Shown here piece after piece: positions 61,422 through 64,000 of a stretch of 64,000 nucleotides of DNA. The translations under genes were made by a program, and so were the position numbers. Source of the DNA: Gammaproteobacteria bacterium (GTDB lineage: Bacteria; Pseudomonadota; Gammaproteobacteria; Enterobacterales; Permianibacteraceae); NCBI GenBank assembly GCA_016182845.1, contig JACPFT010000005.1:186001-250000 (forward strand), given 5' to 3'. The notes beneath the pieces are model-generated. The model ran no database searches. It saw nothing but the letters and a program-made list of their open reading frames with translations, and was not told the DNA's origin. Each line of letters begins with the position of its first letter. The first letter of the stretch is position 1.

Positions 61422-63146
61422 CTAAAACTTATCCCAGTCCGACTCCTTGTTGCCCAGTTCGTGCCCGGAGAAATCGATCATCACATCGTCTTCCAGACGG
61501 TCGGCATGATCGCTTTGCAACTGCTCGGAACTGGGCTCGAAGGTCTGGTAGAAGAAACGCTCGAAGGTGGTCGTGGCCTCCACGCGGTTGCGGGCGTGCA
61601 GGTAGATCTGCTCCTCACCGATCTGCAGGCAGAGCATGCGCCCTTCGCGGTGCAAGCCGCGTGGGGCGATGATGGTGGGCGTGGAGATGCCCTGGACCTC
61701 GTAGCCGCTGATGAGGAAGGCCGGCTTGGGGCGGAGCTCGATCTTGTTGCCATGCAGGGCGTGGATGCAGGCCACTTGCACATCGCCACGCAGGAATTCC
61801 AGGCCCAGGGTCGTGCGATGGTGGTCGTTGCTGAGCCAGCGCAGGACAGCCAGGGACCAGCGCGACGTGGGATGGCCGTCCATGTGCTCGCAGATTGCCG
61901 CCAGCTGGCCCACCTCCAGCTGATGCACGGAGGCGCTGTGCTGGCTTAGGCAAAGCCCGCCTTCGCTGCCATTGAGCGCCTCCCAGGACACCCCGCATTC
62001 CGAGCCGTCTTCCAGGTGAAAGCTCTGCGTCGAGCTGGGCATGGCCGTCTCACCTGCGCTTAAGGGGTCCAGGGCGCGGAACAGCTCATGGATGGCGGCC
62101 ACGCTCCAGATCACGTCGACCCGGTTGATCTTCGGGAAGCGCGGATGGTTGCGCTCCGGCGGTTCCTCCCAGGCGCGGCGCAGGCAGGATAGGATTTGCA
62201 GGCACTCGTGGCGGGGCAGGCGGCGGGAGAATCCCAGGTTCAACTCCTCGTGACTGCTTTCCAGGGTTTGCTGGTGTTGGTGCAAGCGGGCCACTAGGAA
62301 CTTGGTATTGATCCACCAGCGGGCACCGCCGGGCAGCACGGTGTGGGAGGTCATGGCCGCCGGCTTGCCTCCGCCGGTGAGATCCACCAGGAAGTGGTAA
62401 CTATCCAGCTCGTGCTCCTCGCTCTGGGCGACGTCGGCCAGATCCACCCAGTAGCTCAGGTACTGGAAGATTTCCCAGTGTTCGACGCGGGAAAGGCGGT
62501 AGGGGTCGGTCAGAGCGATAAGGGCGATGCGCTTGAATTCAGCGGCGATATTGGGCAGACCGTCACGGATGGCCTCCGACTCGATCTCCGCGTCGGTCAG
62601 TTCGTGCTGAACCGCAAAGGCGAAGAGGCCGTACAACTCGCGCCACAGGTGAACCGGTGCCGGCGTGTAATTCTCGTAACAGCCCATCAGCATCAGGCCC
62701 AGGTAATGGATGGCCGCATGAATGGCCATGAGCAAGGTCTTGCCCTTGGGGCTGCCGCGCTGGGCCAGGGTGTCGTTGACGATCAGCTTGTAGGCGAAGG
62801 CCATTTCCCGGGTCAGGCTGTGCAACTCCAGGCGCTCGTCCAGGCTGATGCGGTTCTGGGTGTGCATCCGCCCCATGCGCCGATAGTAATGGGCGGCCAG
62901 ATGGTAGCTGTTCTCATAATCGGGCATCAGGCCCGCGCGGGCATGAGGGCTGAGCTCGGTGCGATTCAAGCTGCCCAGGGCCTTGAGCACCTTGGGCATG
63001 GCTTGGCGCATATCGCCATAGGGCAGGGATTCCAGCCAGCGCCGCGAGGCATCGGGCCGGGTTTCGACCAAGAGATGTTCGCCATGTTGGCGAACGGGCA
63101 AGGTAAGGCGAAGTGCGTCCAAGATGGCGGCGCCCATTGTGTTCAC
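61422..63146 (-). CDS. Uncharacterised 574-residue protein
   Basis: Soluble, mostly helical protein that I do not recognise. The N-terminal half has NSYHLAAHYYRRMGRMHTQNRISLDERLELHSLTREMAFAYKLIVNDTLAQRG. A central block (about 280-380) is RRLPRHECLQILSCLRRAWEE and RVDVIWSVAAIHELFRAL. The C-terminal part (about 385-520) has beta structure with GSECGVSWEALNGSEGGLCL, loosely like a degenerate PilZ domain. Acidic tail. It may be an old c-di-GMP effector, but this is speculation. Confidence 0.75.
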   Translation of the reverse strand: MNTMGAAILDALRLTLPVRQHGEHLLVETRPDASRRWLESLPYGDMRQAMPKVLKALGSLNRTELSPHARAGLMPDYENSYHLAAHYYRRMGRMHTQNRISLDERLELHSLTREMAFAYKLIVNDTLAQRGSPKGKTLLMAIHAAIHYLGLMLMGCYENYTPAPVHLWRELYGLFAFAVQHELTDAEIESEAIRDGLPNIAAEFKRIALIALTDPYRLSRVEHWEIFQYLSYWVDLADVAQSEEHELDSYHFLVDLTGGGKPAAMTSHTVLPGGARWWINTKFLVARLHQHQQTLESSHEELNLGFSRRLPRHECLQILSCLRRAWEEPPERNHPRFPKINRVDVIWSVAAIHELFRALDPLSAGETAMPSSTQSFHLEDGSECGVSWEALNGSEGGLCLSQHSASVHQLEVGQLAAICEHMDGHPTSRWSLAVLRWLSNDHHRTTLGLEFLRGDVQVACIHALHGNKIELRPKPAFLISGYEVQGISTPTIIAPRGLHREGRMLCLQIGEEQIYLHARNRVEATTTFERFFYQTFEPSSEQLQSDHADRLEDDVMIDFSGHELGNKESDWDKF

Positions 63147-63209
63147 CCAGTGTATCGTCCATGATGAAAGTCACTGTAAAGAAACCACCCCTGCGCTGAC
63201 AAGCGTCTT

Positions 63210-63737
63210 GTGAAGAAGCTCATACCGCGTATGAACTCCTATCTGTTTCAGTCTAGACGGCTTTTTTCGATTCTTCCTCGTTTTGGGGCCGGCCTGGTTC
63301 TGTTCCTGGCGTCCTGCGGCGGCGCTGATTTCAGGTATTTGGACGGTAGCGAGGGCCAGCTCGACGATTGGGATGGCCGCTGGGTCGTCGTCAATTTCTG
63401 GGCCGAGTGGTGTAAGCCCTGCCGCCAGGAAATGCCGGCCCTGGGTCGCCTGGCGGCGCGTCACGCGGATTGGCGGGTGGTCGGCATCAATTTCGATGGG
63501 GTGAAGGACGAGGAGCTGCGGCGGCTACGCGAGCAGCTCGGCGTCCGCTACCACCTGTTGAGTAGCGAGCCGCCGCCGCGCCTGGGACTGGAAACGCCCG
63601 CCGTGCTGCCGACCACCTGGGTGCGCACACCCGAGGGCCGCTGGCTGGGTCCCTTGCACGGCGAACAGAGCGAGGCCGATATCGAGGCTCTGATTCAGGC
63701 CAAGGGGGCCCTGGTTCAGACCAAGGTCGAAGTATGA
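63210..63737 (+). CDS. TlpA-like thioredoxin-fold lipoprotein
   Basis: A 175-residue periplasmic redox protein. The signal ends in a lipobox (LVLFLASCGG), followed by VVVNFWAEWCKPCRQEMPAL with the WCKPC redox motif and cis-Pro in VLPTTWVRTP. Likely a membrane-anchored thiol-disulfide oxidoreductase. The start is GTG 63210; ATG 63231 would also keep the signal. Stop overlaps the acylphosphatase start (ATGA). Confidence 0.9.
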   Translation: MKKLIPRMNSYLFQSRRLFSILPRFGAGLVLFLASCGGADFRYLDGSEGQLDDWDGRWVVVNFWAEWCKPCRQEMPALGRLAARHADWRVVGINFDGVKDEELRRLREQLGVRYHLLSSEPPPRLGLETPAVLPTTWVRTPEGRWLGPLHGEQSEADIEALIQAKGALVQTKVEV

Positions 63738-64000
63738 GCGAGCAGGCCTTCCATGCCCTGGTCGCCGGGCGGGTGCAAGGGGTTTCCTACCGCGCATCGG
63801 CTCGCGCGGAGGCTTTGCGCCTGGGTCTATGCGGCTGGGTGCGCAATCTGCAGGACGGCCGCGTCGAGGTTTGGTTCGGTGGCGAGGCTGAGGCCTGCGC
63901 CCGGTTCCTCGCCTGGCTGCGCCAGGGGCCGCCTGGCGCCAGCGTTTCGGAATTGCTGCATGAGCCGGTGTCCTACGTGGCCCATGCCGGCTTCGAGGTA
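63734..64000 (+). CDS. Acylphosphatase, 3' truncated by window end
   Basis: ATG in a 4-base overlap with the TlpA-like gene. Its 89 visible codons are open to the window edge. It reads FHALVAGRVQGVSYRASARAEALRLGLCGWVRNLQDGRVEV, with the phosphate-binding GRVQGVSYR loop (catalytic Arg) and the Asn in VRNLQDG of acylphosphatases. The stop codon lies outside; the family is about 90 residues, so little is missing. Confidence 0.93.
   Translation, partial: MSEQAFHALVAGRVQGVSYRASARAEALRLGLCGWVRNLQDGRVEVWFGGEAEACARFLAWLRQGPPGASVSELLHEPVSYVAHAGFEV

Overview
The window is high-GC chromosomal DNA from a gammaproteobacterium. The gene order supports this: fabD-fabG-acpP-fabF-pabC-mltG-tmk-holB-pilZ-tatD; nagZ-hpt-MTI phosphorylase-lexA; rnfABCDGE-nth; purM-purN; and the DUF2066/CDP-alcohol transferase/AI-2E/hda block. 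The Rnf complex, a perfect GacA box next to Csr-type RNAs, an AmpG permease, heptosyltransferase I and a GlyGly-CTERM protease suggest a free-living, non-enteric lineage (Chromatiales-like is a guess). No species can be named from the sequence alone.

Layout. 1-7.7 kb: fatty-acid synthesis and a cell-wall/replication operon. 7.8-14.7 kb: an unrecognised eight-TM protein, a carbamoyltransferase, an HPt-REC-REC-GGDEF signalling protein and AmpG. 14.8-17.5 kb: purU, then two tandem GGA-rich small RNAs of the CsrB/RsmZ type, then a DUF502 protein. 17.6-24.9 kb: a small ORF, an M2 dipeptidase, the nagZ/hpt/MTIP set, lexA with an unusual large operator, and a dicarboxylate-type symporter. 25.0-28.1 kb: a Cache-HAMP-PAS-GGDEF-EAL protein. 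28.2-32.2 kb: a decaying integron with a frameshifted integrase, attI, two intact attC sites, a truncated third attC and three cassettes. 32.2-42.7 kb: VOC protein, LMW phosphatase, nth-rnf operon, metG. 42.8-64 kb: M36 protease, Mrp, cold-shock protein, dcd, waaC, purN/purM, porin, hda region, wrbA/arsC, and at the edge a thioredoxin-like lipoprotein and a partial acylphosphatase.

The most notable content is regulatory and mobile. The two adjacent RNAs carry 18 and 7 GGA motifs and end in strong terminators; the first has a perfect TGTAAG-N6-CTTACA box about 200 bp upstream, so both are predicted CsrA/RsmA sponges under GacS/GacA control. The integron integrase has lost its catalytic tyrosine by a 2-nt slip, so the array is probably frozen. 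Several dispersed inverted-repeat families (REPIN-like pairs, a 157-bp MITE-like element, short IRs) lie between genes. One of them supplies the end of the DUF502 reading frame.
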